49,435 nucleotides of DNA from UBA1801 sp035353395. GTDB lineage: Bacteria > Acidobacteriota > Holophagae > Holophagales > Holophagaceae. Shown one piece after another: positions 16,416-25,387 of the stretch. The position numbers and the translations under genes are program-made. Numbering within the stretch: position 1 is the first letter of the stretch; the number at the start of each line of letters is the position of its first letter. The stretch spans positions 1-49,435 of the forward strand of contig DAOPZL010000017.1 in the NCBI GenBank assembly GCA_035353395.1. Direction: 5' to 3'. The notes beneath the pieces are model-generated. The model was not told the DNA's origin. It made no database searches and saw nothing but the letters and a program-made list of their open reading frames with translations.

Positions 16416-17945
16416 ATGAAGACGGCTTCTGACCCCATCCAGGAACTCGTGCTCAAGGGAATCACCAAGCGGTTTCCCGGTGTCCTGGCCTGCGACGACG
16501 TCTCCCTGGAGGTGAGGAGGGGGGAAGTGCTCGCCCTCGTGGGCGAGAACGGGGCCGGCAAGTCCACCCTGATGAACATCCTCGCGGGGCTCTACCACCC
16601 GGACGCCGGGACGATCTCCGTGAACGGGAAGGTGGTCCACTTCAGGACGCCCAGCGAGGCCTTCGCCCGGGGCATCGGCATGGTGCACCAGAACTTCATG
16701 CTGGTGCCCAACATGACCGTGGCCGAGAACGTGGCGCTGGGGTCGAAGCAGCTCCACCACTTCATGAACCTGGACCTCAGGGGCGCCCGGAAGCGGATCC
16801 TGGAGGTCTCGGAGCACCACGAACTGCCGGTCAATCCGGACGCCTACATCTGGCAGTTGTCGGTGGGCGAGCAGCAGCGCGTGGAACTGGTCAAGACCCT
16901 CTGCTTCGGAGCGCAGCTCCTGATCCTGGACGAACCCACCTCCGCCCTCACCCCCCAGGAGACGGACGATCTCATGGACCGCCTGCGGCGCATGACCTCC
17001 GAACTCTCCATCATCTTCATCAGCCACAAGCTCAACGAGGTGAAGGTCCTCTCGGACCGCGTCGCCATCCTGCGGCACGGCGCCGTGGTGTTCAACGGGC
17101 GCACGGCCGATCACACGCCTGCGGAGCTGGCGGCCCTGATGACGGGCCATGAGGTGACCCTGCCCAGGAACGAGAGCGGCGCCGCGGAATCGGAAGTGAT
17201 CCTCTCCGCCCGGCAGCTCCGGGTGCGCGGAGATCGGGGGCACGATGCCCTGGACGGGCTGGACCTCGAGCTTCGCGCCGGCGAGATCCTCGGCCTGGCG
17301 GGGGTTTCCGGGAACGGCCAGCGGGAACTGGCGGACGCCCTCGCGGGCCTGCGCCGGGTTGAATCGGGCACCATCCACTTCCAGGGGAAGGACGTCACCA
17401 ACCGTCCGCCGGTCCGCATGATCGAGGCGGGCATGGGCTACATCCCGGAGGACCGGCACCACGAGGGCATCGTTCCTTCCTTTTCCGTGAAGGACAACCT
17501 GGTCCTCAAGGACTACGACTCAGCCAAGTTCAGCTTCTCGTGCTTCCTCCGGCTCGGCGAGATCGCCAGGAACGCGGAAGCCCTGCGCGAGTCCTTCGAC
17601 ATCCGCTGCCCGTCGATCTCGACCGCCACGGGGTCCCTGTCGGGCGGCAACATCCAGAAAGTGATCCTGGCCCGGGAGATCGCCCGCCGGCCCAAGGCGC
17701 TGGTGGCGGTCTACCCGACGCGGGGCGTGGACATGGGCGCCCAGGAGTTCATCCACACCCGGCTCCTGGCTCACCGCCGCGAGGGGATCGGGATCCTGCT
17801 CATCTCCGAGGAACTCGAGGAGATCCTGAACCTCTCGGACCGCATCGCCGTCATCTACAAGGGGCGGATCCTCAAGGTGCTGCCCTCGGCGGGGGCCACC
17901 CGGGAACAGCTGGGTCTGCTCATGGCGGGAGTCGTGCATGAATAA
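16416..17945 (+). CDS. Nucleoside ABC importer 1, tandem ATPase
   Basis: A 509-aa protein with two ABC domains, as in RbsA/YufO-type sugar and nucleoside importers. Domain 1 has Walker A GENGAGKST near residue 48, signature LSVGEQQR and Walker B LLILDEPTSAL. Domain 2 (from about residue 255) has the degenerate Walker A AGVSGNGQRE, signature LSGGNIQK and the VYPTRGVDMGA Walker B region, so only the first site looks fully catalytic, as usual for the family. GGGGAG lies 5 nt before the ATG. The 3' end overlaps the first permease gene by 8 nt. Confidence 0.95.
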   Translation: MKTASDPIQELVLKGITKRFPGVLACDDVSLEVRRGEVLALVGENGAGKSTLMNILAGLYHPDAGTISVNGKVVHFRTPSEAFARGIGMVHQNFMLVPNMTVAENVALGSKQLHHFMNLDLRGARKRILEVSEHHELPVNPDAYIWQLSVGEQQRVELVKTLCFGAQLLILDEPTSALTPQETDDLMDRLRRMTSELSIIFISHKLNEVKVLSDRVAILRHGAVVFNGRTADHTPAELAALMTGHEVTLPRNESGAAESEVILSARQLRVRGDRGHDALDGLDLELRAGEILGLAGVSGNGQRELADALAGLRRVESGTIHFQGKDVTNRPPVRMIEAGMGYIPEDRHHEGIVPSFSVKDNLVLKDYDSAKFSFSCFLRLGEIARNAEALRESFDIRCPSISTATGSLSGGNIQKVILAREIARRPKALVAVYPTRGVDMGAQEFIHTRLLAHRREGIGILLISEELEEILNLSDRIAVIYKGRILKVLPSAGATREQLGLLMAGVVHE

Positions 17946-19035
17946 GGTCAAGCTTCTCTACCGCGCCTGCGTGGTCCTCGCCGCCGCCCTGGCCGCGGCC
18001 CTGGCGGGCGCCCTGGTGCTCAGGACCATCGGTGCGAGCCCCCTCGCCACCTACGCCACCATCTTCACGGGCCCCTTCGCGGACAAGTTCGGGATCACCG
18101 AGGTCCTGGTGAGGGCCGTCCCCCTGATCCTCGTCGGCCTGGGCATCGCCATCTCCTTCCGGAGCGGGATCCTGAACATCGGCGGGGAGGGGCAGATCCT
18201 GGTGGGAATCCTGGCCTCCACGGCCACGGCGCTGGCCTTTCCCGGCTCCCCCAAGGTGGTCCTGCTGCCGCTCATGCTCATGGCAGGGGCCCTCGGCGGC
18301 GCCCTCTGGGGCGGCATCGCGGGCTTCCTGCGCGCGGAGCTCGGAGTGAGCGAGCTGCTGAGCACGGTGATGCTCAACTACATCGCCGCGCAGTTCTATA
18401 CCTTCCTGCTGCGGGGGCCCATGATCGACCCGAGCGAACTCCAGACGGGGTCGGGGACGCCCCAGTCCATGCGGCTCCCCAGGGCGGCCTGGCTGGACCG
18501 CATCGTGCCCGAGACCCGCCTCCACGCGGGGCTGATCCTCGCCGTCGTCCTGGCGGTCTGCGTCTACATCCTCCTGTGGCGCACCACCTGGGGCTACCGC
18601 CTGCGGGCCGCCGGGGCCGAGGAGAAGGCCGCGCGCTACGCCGGGGTGCACGTGGAACGCTCGCTGATCGCCGCCATGCTGTTCGCCGGCGCCTTCGCGG
18701 GGCTGGCCGGGGCCGTCGAGGTCTCGGGCGTGCACCACCGGGCCATCGAGGGCATCTCGTCGGACTATGGGTTCTCCGGCATCGTAGTCGCCCTGTTCGG
18801 CGGCCTCCATCCCGCCGGCATCCTCCCGGCCGCGGTCTTCTTCGGGGTCCTCCTGGTGGGAGCCGACATGACCCAGCGTTCGGCGGGCGTCCCCGCGAAC
18901 ATGATCCTGGTCCTGCAGGGCGTGGTCATCCTGGCCATCGTCTCGGCCCAGATGTACATCAACAACGCCTACGCCCTGGAGCGGTTCGCCAGGCTCTTCC
19001 GGCGCCGGACGGAGCAGACGGGAGCCCAGTCATGA
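17938..19035 (+). CDS. Nucleoside ABC importer 1, permease A
   Basis: A 365-aa inner-membrane permease of the BPD_transp_2 (YufP) type with about 8-10 hydrophobic segments. The first spans residues 9-28. The signature GILNIGGEGQILVG near residue 80 is the cytoplasmic coupling motif shared by nucleoside and branched-chain permeases. WGYRLRAAGAEEKAARYAGV and the SDYGFSGIVVALFGGLHP segment are typical. GGGAG lies 6 nt before the ATG, inside the ATPase gene end. It overlaps the next permease by 4 nt (ATGA). It should pair with permease B as a heterodimer. Confidence 0.94.
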   Translation: MNKVKLLYRACVVLAAALAAALAGALVLRTIGASPLATYATIFTGPFADKFGITEVLVRAVPLILVGLGIAISFRSGILNIGGEGQILVGILASTATALAFPGSPKVVLLPLMLMAGALGGALWGGIAGFLRAELGVSELLSTVMLNYIAAQFYTFLLRGPMIDPSELQTGSGTPQSMRLPRAAWLDRIVPETRLHAGLILAVVLAVCVYILLWRTTWGYRLRAAGAEEKAARYAGVHVERSLIAAMLFAGAFAGLAGAVEVSGVHHRAIEGISSDYGFSGIVVALFGGLHPAGILPAAVFFGVLLVGADMTQRSAGVPANMILVLQGVVILAIVSAQMYINNAYALERFARLFRRRTEQTGAQS

Positions 19036-19973
19036 GCATGGTCTACAACATCCTGTCCCTGGGCATTCCCTTCTCCGTGGCGCTCCTGGTCGCGGCGCTC
19101 GGCGAGAACTTCAACCAGCGGGCCGGGATCTTCAACCTGGGCTGCGAAGGCATCATGAGCATGGGGGCCTTCCTTGGTTTCCTGCCCGCCTTCTACCTCA
19201 AGACCGGCCCCCTGGCCGCCCATGTCAACCTCCTGGGCTTCCTCCTGGCCATCGCCGCCGGGGTGCTCCTGGGCTTGTTGTTCGCCCTGGTCACGGTCAC
19301 GTTCCGGGCCTCCCAGGGCATCGCCGGCATCGGCCTGCAGATGTTCGGCTGGGGGGTCGCCGGCACCCTGTTCAGGCATTTCGTGGGGGGCGTCACGGGC
19401 GTGGAGGGCGTGCCCGCCTGGGCGATCCCGGGGCTGTCCCGGATCCCCTTCGCCGGCGGCGTGCTGTTCAACCACAACCCGGCGGTCTATCTCGGCTTCC
19501 TGATGGTTCCCGCGAGCTGGTACCTCCTCTACAGGACGCCCTGGGGACTGAAGGTGCGGGCGGTGGGAACCCATCCCCGCGCGGCGGACACCATGGGCAT
19601 CAACGTGAACCGCGTGCGCTACCAGGCCTTGATGCTGGGCGGGGCCATGGCGGGATTCGCGGGGGCCTACCTGTCCCTCTGCCAGGCGAAGATGTTCGCG
19701 GACGACATCGTGTCGGGGCGCGGCTTCATCGCGGTGGCGCTGGTCTATTTCGGCCGCTGGAGCCCCCTGGGGATCCTCGGGGGGGCGCTCCTGTTCAGCC
19801 TCGCCCAGACCCTTCAGCTCTCCATCCAGGTGGGGGGGATCAAGTTCCCCTACGAGTTCGCGGTGATGCTCCCCTACCTGCTCGTGATCCTGGTGCTGGC
19901 CTTCGCCCGCAAGGCCCGGATGCGGGGGCCGAGCGAGCTCGGAAACCCCTACGACCGCGAGATGCGCGTATAG
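19032..19973 (+). CDS. Nucleoside ABC importer 1, permease B
   Basis: A 313-aa BPD_transp_2 permease (YufQ type), multi-spanning. Coupling motif AGIFNLGCEGIMSMGA lies near residue 35; PWGLKVRAVGTHPRAADTMGI and SGRGFIAVALVYFGRWSP are family hallmarks. The ATG overlaps the upstream stop by 4 nt. It closes the operon of binding protein, ATPase and two permeases, so this importer is complete. The ligand is inferred to be a purine nucleoside or base from the family and context only. Confidence 0.94.
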   Translation: MSMVYNILSLGIPFSVALLVAALGENFNQRAGIFNLGCEGIMSMGAFLGFLPAFYLKTGPLAAHVNLLGFLLAIAAGVLLGLLFALVTVTFRASQGIAGIGLQMFGWGVAGTLFRHFVGGVTGVEGVPAWAIPGLSRIPFAGGVLFNHNPAVYLGFLMVPASWYLLYRTPWGLKVRAVGTHPRAADTMGINVNRVRYQALMLGGAMAGFAGAYLSLCQAKMFADDIVSGRGFIAVALVYFGRWSPLGILGGALLFSLAQTLQLSIQVGGIKFPYEFAVMLPYLLVILVLAFARKARMRGPSELGNPYDREMRV

Positions 19974-20075
19974 CCTTTCCGCGGGTTGCATTTCCCCGGC
20001 GGGGGACCACACTTGAGCCAGGCATCCCGCTCCCCCTTCCCGGGGCGAGGCGGGAGTGCTGCAGGGGGCACCCCC

Positions 20076-20546
20076 ATGGACGTGACGGCCGCGTCGGCGC
20101 TTGCCGCATACAACTACCAGACCACCCTGCAGGCGAGCGGCGGGAGCGCCGCCGTGCTCCAGTCCCTGGCCCAGGCCTACGCGAACCAGGGTGCCGCCGC
20201 CTCCGGCGCTTCCGGGAGCCCGGACATCCTGACGCTGCTCTCGGAGAGCAGCACCCAGGGCGCCCTCGCCAGCGGCCTCTATTCCGCCTACGCCGCCAGC
20301 GGCGGCGACTCCTCGGCCATCGTGGACCTGCTTGGAACGGGCGCCCAGGACACCTCCACCACCCTCTTCGGCGGGCAGTCCTCCGGTCTCGCCGGGCAAA
20401 ACATTCCCGCCGCTGCGGCCGAGGCGGTCTACCAGTACCAGCTCGCGGCAGGCACTTCGGCCAGCGCCGCCTCCACCTACCTCCAGCAGCTCGCCCTGGC
20501 CGCGAAGACCTCCAGCCTCGCGGCCCCGCTTGACCTGCTGGCGTAG
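20076..20546 (+). CDS. Ala/Ser/Gln-rich low-complexity protein of unknown function
   Basis: A 156-aa protein that I do not recognise. It is very rich in Ala, Ser, Gly, Gln and Leu with scattered Tyr (AAYNYQTTLQ, AVYQYQLAAG), lacks Cys, Trp and Met after the start, and has no signal peptide or membrane segment. The spacing of YQ-containing helical stretches suggests an amphipathic helical protein. AGGGGG lies just before ATG 20076; an in-frame ATG at 19986 would add 30 dissimilar residues. It lies between two importer operons that converge here and is followed by a strong stem-loop. Codon use matches its neighbours, so it is probably a real gene. Confidence 0.65.
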   Translation: MDVTAASALAAYNYQTTLQASGGSAAVLQSLAQAYANQGAAASGASGSPDILTLLSESSTQGALASGLYSAYAASGGDSSAIVDLLGTGAQDTSTTLFGGQSSGLAGQNIPAAAAEAVYQYQLAAGTSASAASTYLQQLALAAKTSSLAAPLDLLA

Positions 20547-20568
20547 CTTCGCTTCTTCCTCGTACGCC

Positions 20569-20604
20569 GAACGCCGCCGCCGGGAGAGTCCGGCGGCGGC
20601 GTTC
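20569..20604. terminator. Strong stem-loop between convergent genes
   Basis: A perfect 15-bp stem (20569-20583 with 20590-20604) with a 6-nt GAGAGT loop lies between the low-complexity gene and the convergent BMP gene. It could stop transcription from both sides, though no T tract flanks it. Confidence 0.6.
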
Positions 20605-20623
20605 TGAATGAGGGGGGTCGAGG

Positions 20624-21697
20624 CTAGCTCTTGGGGAGCTTGGAGGCCACGCCCTCGACGAAGTAGTCCATCTTGCCGAGTTCGTCGTCGGTCATGACCT
20701 TGCCGGCGGGCACGCGGGTCTTTCCGTCCTGGTCGACCACGGGGCCCTGGAAGGGATGGAACTTGCCGCTGATGATCTGGCTCTGGAGCTTGGTGACCAG
20801 GTCCTTGACGTCATTGGGCACGGCCGGGCTGAGGGGCGCGAGCTTGATCATGCCGTCCTTCATGCCGCCCCAGACGCTGTTGGTCTTCCACTTGCCGGCC
20901 ATGACTTCGTTCAGGGTCTTGACGTAGTAGTCGCCCCACAGGTGGGTGGTGCCGGTCAGCTGGGTCTTGGGGCCGTACTTCTTCATGTCGGAGTGGTAGG
21001 AGAAGCTGTAGACGCCCTTCTCTTCCGCGGCCTGGACGACGGCGGTGGAGTCGGTGTGGTGGGTCACCATGTCGGCGCCCTGGGAGATCAGGGTCAGCAC
21101 GGCCTCGCGCTCCTTGCCGGGATCGAACCAGGAGTTCACCCAGATCACGCGCACTTCGGCCTTGGGATTGACGCTCCGCATGCCCTGGGTGAAGGCGTTG
21201 ATGCCCTGCATGACTTCGGGGATGGGGAAGGCGGCCACGTAGCCGGCGATGTTCTTCTTGGTCATCTTGCCGGCGATGACGCCGCACAGGTAGCGGCCTT
21301 CGTAGAAGCGGGCGTTGTAGATGCCCACGTTCTTGGCGGTCTTGTAGCCGGTGGAGTGGAGGAAGACGGTGTTGGGATAGCTCGGGGCCACCTTGATGGT
21401 GGGGTTCATGTAGCCGAAGGAGGTCGTGAACACGACCTTGCAGCCGCTCTGGGCCAGCTCGCGGATCACGCGCTCGGCATCGGCGCCCTCGGGCACGTTC
21501 TCGACGAACTGCGTGGTGACCTTGCCCTTGAAGGCCGCTTCCAGCTGCTTGCGGCCCAGCTCGTGCTGGTAGGTCCAGCCCGCGTCCCCGATGGGGCTCA
21601 CGTAGACGAAGCCGACCTTGGTCTGGGCCGAGAGGCTCGCGGTGGCCAGCAGGGCGGCTCCGCCTAGGGTTGCTGCGATGAAATTCCGCGTACTCAT
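20624..21697 (-). CDS. BMP-family binding protein of ABC importer 2
   Basis: A 357-aa BMP-family binding protein with signal peptide MSTRNFIAATLGGAALLATASLSAQ cleaved near residue 25 and no lipobox. GFVYVSPIGDAGWTYQHELG carries the conserved tryptophan. Most of the length is parallel to the 9096-10175 protein (VTTQFVENVPEGAD, RFYEGRYL, KFHPFQGPVVDQDGK), so the two are recent paralogues. GGAGG lies 8 nt before ATG 21697; an upstream in-frame ATG at 21805 is unsupported. It follows the importer 2 permeases after a 139-nt gap, the last gene of that leftward set. Confidence 0.92.
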   Translation of the reverse strand: MSTRNFIAATLGGAALLATASLSAQTKVGFVYVSPIGDAGWTYQHELGRKQLEAAFKGKVTTQFVENVPEGADAERVIRELAQSGCKVVFTTSFGYMNPTIKVAPSYPNTVFLHSTGYKTAKNVGIYNARFYEGRYLCGVIAGKMTKKNIAGYVAAFPIPEVMQGINAFTQGMRSVNPKAEVRVIWVNSWFDPGKEREAVLTLISQGADMVTHHTDSTAVVQAAEEKGVYSFSYHSDMKKYGPKTQLTGTTHLWGDYYVKTLNEVMAGKWKTNSVWGGMKDGMIKLAPLSPAVPNDVKDLVTKLQSQIISGKFHPFQGPVVDQDGKTRVPAGKVMTDDELGKMDYFVEGVASKLPKS

Positions 21698-21836
21698 TCC
21701 AAATACCTCCAAGTGGGTGAGAAGGGCCGCGCATAGACGGCAGGAAAGGACGGTTCGAACTCTTATTGTCGGTCGGTTCTCGGGATATTTCGCCGGCGAA
21801 AACAAGGTGAAACTTCGGCGGATGTCCCGGCAGGGG

Positions 21837-22769
21837 CTAGGCGTCCGGCAGGAACGGCTTGCCCAGGGCGGCCGGGGAGTTGATCCGGATGGTCTTCAGG
21901 TTCCGGGAGATCAGCACCAGCACGACGATGGTCGCCGCGTAGGGCAGGGAGGACAGGAACTGCGCGGGGATGGGGAGCTTGAGGCCGGAGCCCTGCACGA
22001 ACATCTGGGAGATCATCGCCCCGCCGAAGAGGTAGGCGCCGATCAGGACGCGCAGGGGGCGCCAAGTGGCGAAGACCACGAGCGCCAGCGCGATCCAGCC
22101 CCGCCCGGCCACCATGCCTTCCACCCACATGGGGGTGTAGAAGACGGACAGGAAGGCCCCGCCCGCGCCGGCCATGGCGCCGCCGAAGAGGGTGGCGAGG
22201 TAGCGGATGCGGATGACGGGGTGCCCGATGTCGTGCGCGGAGACCGGAGACTCGCCCACGGCCCTCAGGGCCAGGCCGGGCTTGGTCCGGTAGAGGAACC
22301 AGGCCACCAGGCCCAGCATGATCCAGGAGAAGTAGACGAGGGCCTGCTGGTGGAAGAGCGCGGGGCCGATGTAGGGGAGGTCCGCCAGGCCGGGGATGCG
22401 GAGGGCGCGGACGCTGGGGAGCGCCACGGACTCGTAGGGCTTGCCGATGAAAGCGGAGAGGCCCACGCCGAAGATGGAGAGCGACAGGCCCGCCGCCGAC
22501 TGGTCGGCCATGAGCGTCAAGGTGAGGACGGCGAACAGGAAGGACATCATCATGCCGGCGGCCATCCCGGCCAGGACGCCCACCCACGGACTGCCGGAGG
22601 CGCAGGTCGCGGCGAAGGCCGAGATGGCCCCCACGGCCATGACGCCTTCGGCGCCCAGGTTGAGGACCCCGGAGCGTTCCGTGACCAGTTCCCCGAGGGC
22701 GGTCAGGACCAGGGGCGTGCCCGCCACCACGGTGGCGAAGAGAATGGATGTGAAGAGGCTGTGTTCCAT
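21837..22769 (-). CDS. Nucleoside ABC importer 2, permease B
   Basis: A 310-aa multi-spanning BPD_transp_2 permease. The coupling motif SGVLNLGAEGVMAVGA lies near residue 33; KPGLALRAVGESPVSAHDIG and AGRGWIALALVVFATWRP follow in the family order. It starts 7 nt after the upstream permease gene, with only a weak ribosome binding site, which suggests translational coupling. It should form the heterodimeric channel with permease A. Confidence 0.94.
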   Translation of the reverse strand: MEHSLFTSILFATVVAGTPLVLTALGELVTERSGVLNLGAEGVMAVGAISAFAATCASGSPWVGVLAGMAAGMMMSFLFAVLTLTLMADQSAAGLSLSIFGVGLSAFIGKPYESVALPSVRALRIPGLADLPYIGPALFHQQALVYFSWIMLGLVAWFLYRTKPGLALRAVGESPVSAHDIGHPVIRIRYLATLFGGAMAGAGGAFLSVFYTPMWVEGMVAGRGWIALALVVFATWRPLRVLIGAYLFGGAMISQMFVQGSGLKLPIPAQFLSSLPYAATIVVLVLISRNLKTIRINSPAALGKPFLPDA

Positions 22770-22776
22770 GGCTGTC

Positions 22777-23844
22777 TCACTTTTTCCGGCGGACGAACCG
22801 GGGCCGGAAGTAGACGAACACGTCCGAGCCGAGCAGGAAGAACAGCAGCAGGCCCTGGAAGACGTTGGAGATGGACGAGGGCAGGTTCAGGTACTGCTGC
22901 GCCTGCTCTCCGCCGAGGTAGAGGAGCGCCATCAGGAGGCTCGAGAAGAAGATGCCCACGGGATTCAGGCGCCCCAGGTAGGCGACGATCATCGCGGCGA
23001 ACCCGTAGCCGGGTGAGATGTGCTCCGTGATCTGCCCCATGGGACCGGCAACCTCGGAGAGGCCGGCGATGCCCGCCATGGCCCCGCCCGCCAGCATCCC
23101 GAACCAGATCGTGCGCTTGGCCGAGAAGCCCGCGTAGCGGCTGGCGTTCTCCGCCTGGCCGGCCACCTTCATCTGGTAGCCGAGGAAGCTCCGGTTCATG
23201 AACACCCAGCCGACGACGAGCGACCCGAGGGCCAGGATGAACGCGGCGTTGAGGCGGGTGCCCTCCTTCAGGATCGGCAGGAGCGCGTTCGCCTCGAACT
23301 GCTTGGTCTGCGGGAAGTTGAAGCCGTCCGGATCCTTCCACGGGCCGTGCACCAGCCAGGAGACGACGAGCTGGGCGATGTAGACCATCATCAGGCTCGT
23401 CAGGAGCTCGTTGGCGTTGAACCGGGTGCGCAGCAGGGCGGGGATCGAGGCCCAGAGCATGCCGCCCAGCGCGCCCGCCAGGACCATGGACGGGAGCAGG
23501 AGGGGGCTGGAGGAGTGCCCGAAGTGGAGGGCGACCCATCCGCCCGCCAGGGCGCCGATGAGCAGCTGGCCCTCGCCGCCGATGTTCCAGATGTTCGCGC
23601 GGAAGCCCACGGACACGCCGACGGCGCAGAGCATCAGCGGCGTGGCCTTGAGGAAGAGCTCCGAGACGCCGTAGGCATCCTTGAGCGGGTTCCGGAAGAA
23701 GACCTTGAAGCCCTCCAGGGGGCTCTTCCCCAGGACGGAGAAGAGGACCAGGCCGCAGATCAGCATGAGGACGACGGCCAGCGCCGGCGAGAGATAGCGC
23801 ATGGACCGGGAAGGTTCCGTCCGGGGTTCGAACTTAAGCCACAT
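22777..23844 (-). CDS. Nucleoside ABC importer 2, permease A
   Basis: A 355-aa permease of the YufP type. The first membrane segment is around residues 16-38; the coupling motif ANIWNIGGEGQLLIGA lies near residue 80. SFLGYQMKVAGQAENASRYAG and SPGYGFAAMIVAYLGRLNP are family segments. ATG 23844 is preferred because GGGAGG then sits 9 nt upstream; ATG 23853 directly abuts that site. The start overlaps the ATPase gene end by 11 nt. Confidence 0.93.
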   Translation of the reverse strand: MWLKFEPRTEPSRSMRYLSPALAVVLMLICGLVLFSVLGKSPLEGFKVFFRNPLKDAYGVSELFLKATPLMLCAVGVSVGFRANIWNIGGEGQLLIGALAGGWVALHFGHSSSPLLLPSMVLAGALGGMLWASIPALLRTRFNANELLTSLMMVYIAQLVVSWLVHGPWKDPDGFNFPQTKQFEANALLPILKEGTRLNAAFILALGSLVVGWVFMNRSFLGYQMKVAGQAENASRYAGFSAKRTIWFGMLAGGAMAGIAGLSEVAGPMGQITEHISPGYGFAAMIVAYLGRLNPVGIFFSSLLMALLYLGGEQAQQYLNLPSSISNVFQGLLLFFLLGSDVFVYFRPRFVRRKK

Positions 23845-25387
23845 GGGAACCATCCTCCCGCGCCTCGGCGCCCGGCCACATGCCGCTCATCCAGATGCCG
23901 ATCTCCTCCACGCCGGTCTGGGAGATCACCTTGGTGGGCGAGAGCCGGCCCTTGGCGATGACCACGATCCGGTCCGCGATCTCGAAGATCTCCTCCAGTT
24001 CCTCGGAGATGACCAGGATCGCCGCCCCGCGGTTGCGGAGGTCGATCAGGGAGCGGCGGATGAAGGAGGCGGCGCCGACGTCGACCCCCCAGGTGGGCTG
24101 CGCCAGCACGAGGACCTTCGGGTCCTGCATGATCTCCCGTCCCACGATGAACTTCTGGAGGTTGCCGCCGGAGAGCGACTTGGCCTCGGACTCCGTGCCT
24201 CCGCACTTGACGTCGAAGCGGGCGATGCAGTCCTCCGCGAAACGGCGCGCCTTCTTGAACCGGATCAGCCCCTTGCTGAGCATGCCGTGGCGGTGGGCGG
24301 TGAGCAGGGTGTTCTCGGTGAGCGTCAGGGAGGGCACGGCGCCGCGCCCCAGGCGATCCTCCGGAACGAAGCACATGCCCAGCCCCCGGCGGCGGCCCGA
24401 GTGCATGCGCCCCGCCGGGACGCCGCAGATCTGGATGTGGTTCCTGTCGCGCACGGGCTCCTCGCCGGAGATCGCCAGGAGCAGCTCCTGCTGCCCGTTC
24501 CCGCTGACCCCGGCGATGCCGACGATCTCGCCGCTCCGGACCTCGAGATGGATGTCCTTCAGGTCGGTTCCGAAGGGGTCCCCGGAAGCCCGCGACAAGC
24601 CGTCGATCCGGAGCCGCACCTCGCCGCCGGCACTGTCGTTCCCGTGCTGGCAGACCGGCAGGTCCTCGCCGATCATCATGCGGGCGATGGTCTGAGGGGT
24701 CTCCTCGGCGGGCTTGCAGCTGCCCACGACCTTCCCGCCGCGGAGCACCGTGGCGGTGTGGCAGAGTTCCTGGATCTCGTCCAGCTTGTGGCTGATGTAG
24801 AGGATGCTGCGGCCCTCGGCGGCGAGCTGCCGCAGGGTCTCGAACAGCTTCCGGACCGCCTGGGGGGTGAGCACGGAGGTGGGTTCGTCCAGGATCAGGA
24901 GGCGGGGGTCGGACAGGAGGCAGCGCACGATCTCGACGCGCTGGCGCTCGCCCACGGACAGGGCGTGCACGAGCCGCCGCGGATCCACGGGCAGGCCGTA
25001 GCGCTCGGAGACCTCCTCGATGCGCCTGGCCAGGGCCACCAGATCGAACTTGCCGGGGAGGGCCAGGGCGACGTTCTGGGCCACCGTGAGGGTCTCGAAG
25101 AGGGAGAAGTGCTGGAACACCATGCCGATGCCCATCTCGCGGGCCTGGGCGGGGTTCTTGATCTTGACCGCCTTCCCCTCCCAGAGGATCTCGCCGGCGT
25201 CAGGGTGCGCCACGCCGTAGATGAGCTTCATCAGCGTGGACTTGCCGGCGCCGTTCTCGCCGACGACCGCATGGATCTCGCCCGGCATCACCGAGAGGTT
25301 GACGTCGTCGTTGGCGACGACCGCGGGATAGACCTTGCGTATCCCCCTGGCTTCGAGTCGTGGAATCTCTGAGGATGGATTTGGCAT
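23834..25387 (-). CDS. Nucleoside ABC importer 2, tandem ATPase
   Basis: A 517-aa protein with two ABC domains. Domain 1: Walker A GENGAGKST, signature LSVGERQR, Walker B LLILDEPTSVL. Domain 2: GVSGNGQQE, LSGGNLQK and LAQPTWGVDVGA, again with a degenerate Walker A as usual in this family. The domain order and linker match importer 1. I chose ATG 25387; GTG 25411 would add eight residues, and neither has a clear ribosome binding site. It is the first gene of the leftward importer 2 operon, about 220 nt after a good promoter with an AT palindrome. Confidence 0.92.
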   Translation of the reverse strand: MPNPSSEIPRLEARGIRKVYPAVVANDDVNLSVMPGEIHAVVGENGAGKSTLMKLIYGVAHPDAGEILWEGKAVKIKNPAQAREMGIGMVFQHFSLFETLTVAQNVALALPGKFDLVALARRIEEVSERYGLPVDPRRLVHALSVGERQRVEIVRCLLSDPRLLILDEPTSVLTPQAVRKLFETLRQLAAEGRSILYISHKLDEIQELCHTATVLRGGKVVGSCKPAEETPQTIARMMIGEDLPVCQHGNDSAGGEVRLRIDGLSRASGDPFGTDLKDIHLEVRSGEIVGIAGVSGNGQQELLLAISGEEPVRDRNHIQICGVPAGRMHSGRRRGLGMCFVPEDRLGRGAVPSLTLTENTLLTAHRHGMLSKGLIRFKKARRFAEDCIARFDVKCGGTESEAKSLSGGNLQKFIVGREIMQDPKVLVLAQPTWGVDVGAASFIRRSLIDLRNRGAAILVISEELEEIFEIADRIVVIAKGRLSPTKVISQTGVEEIGIWMSGMWPGAEAREDGSHVA

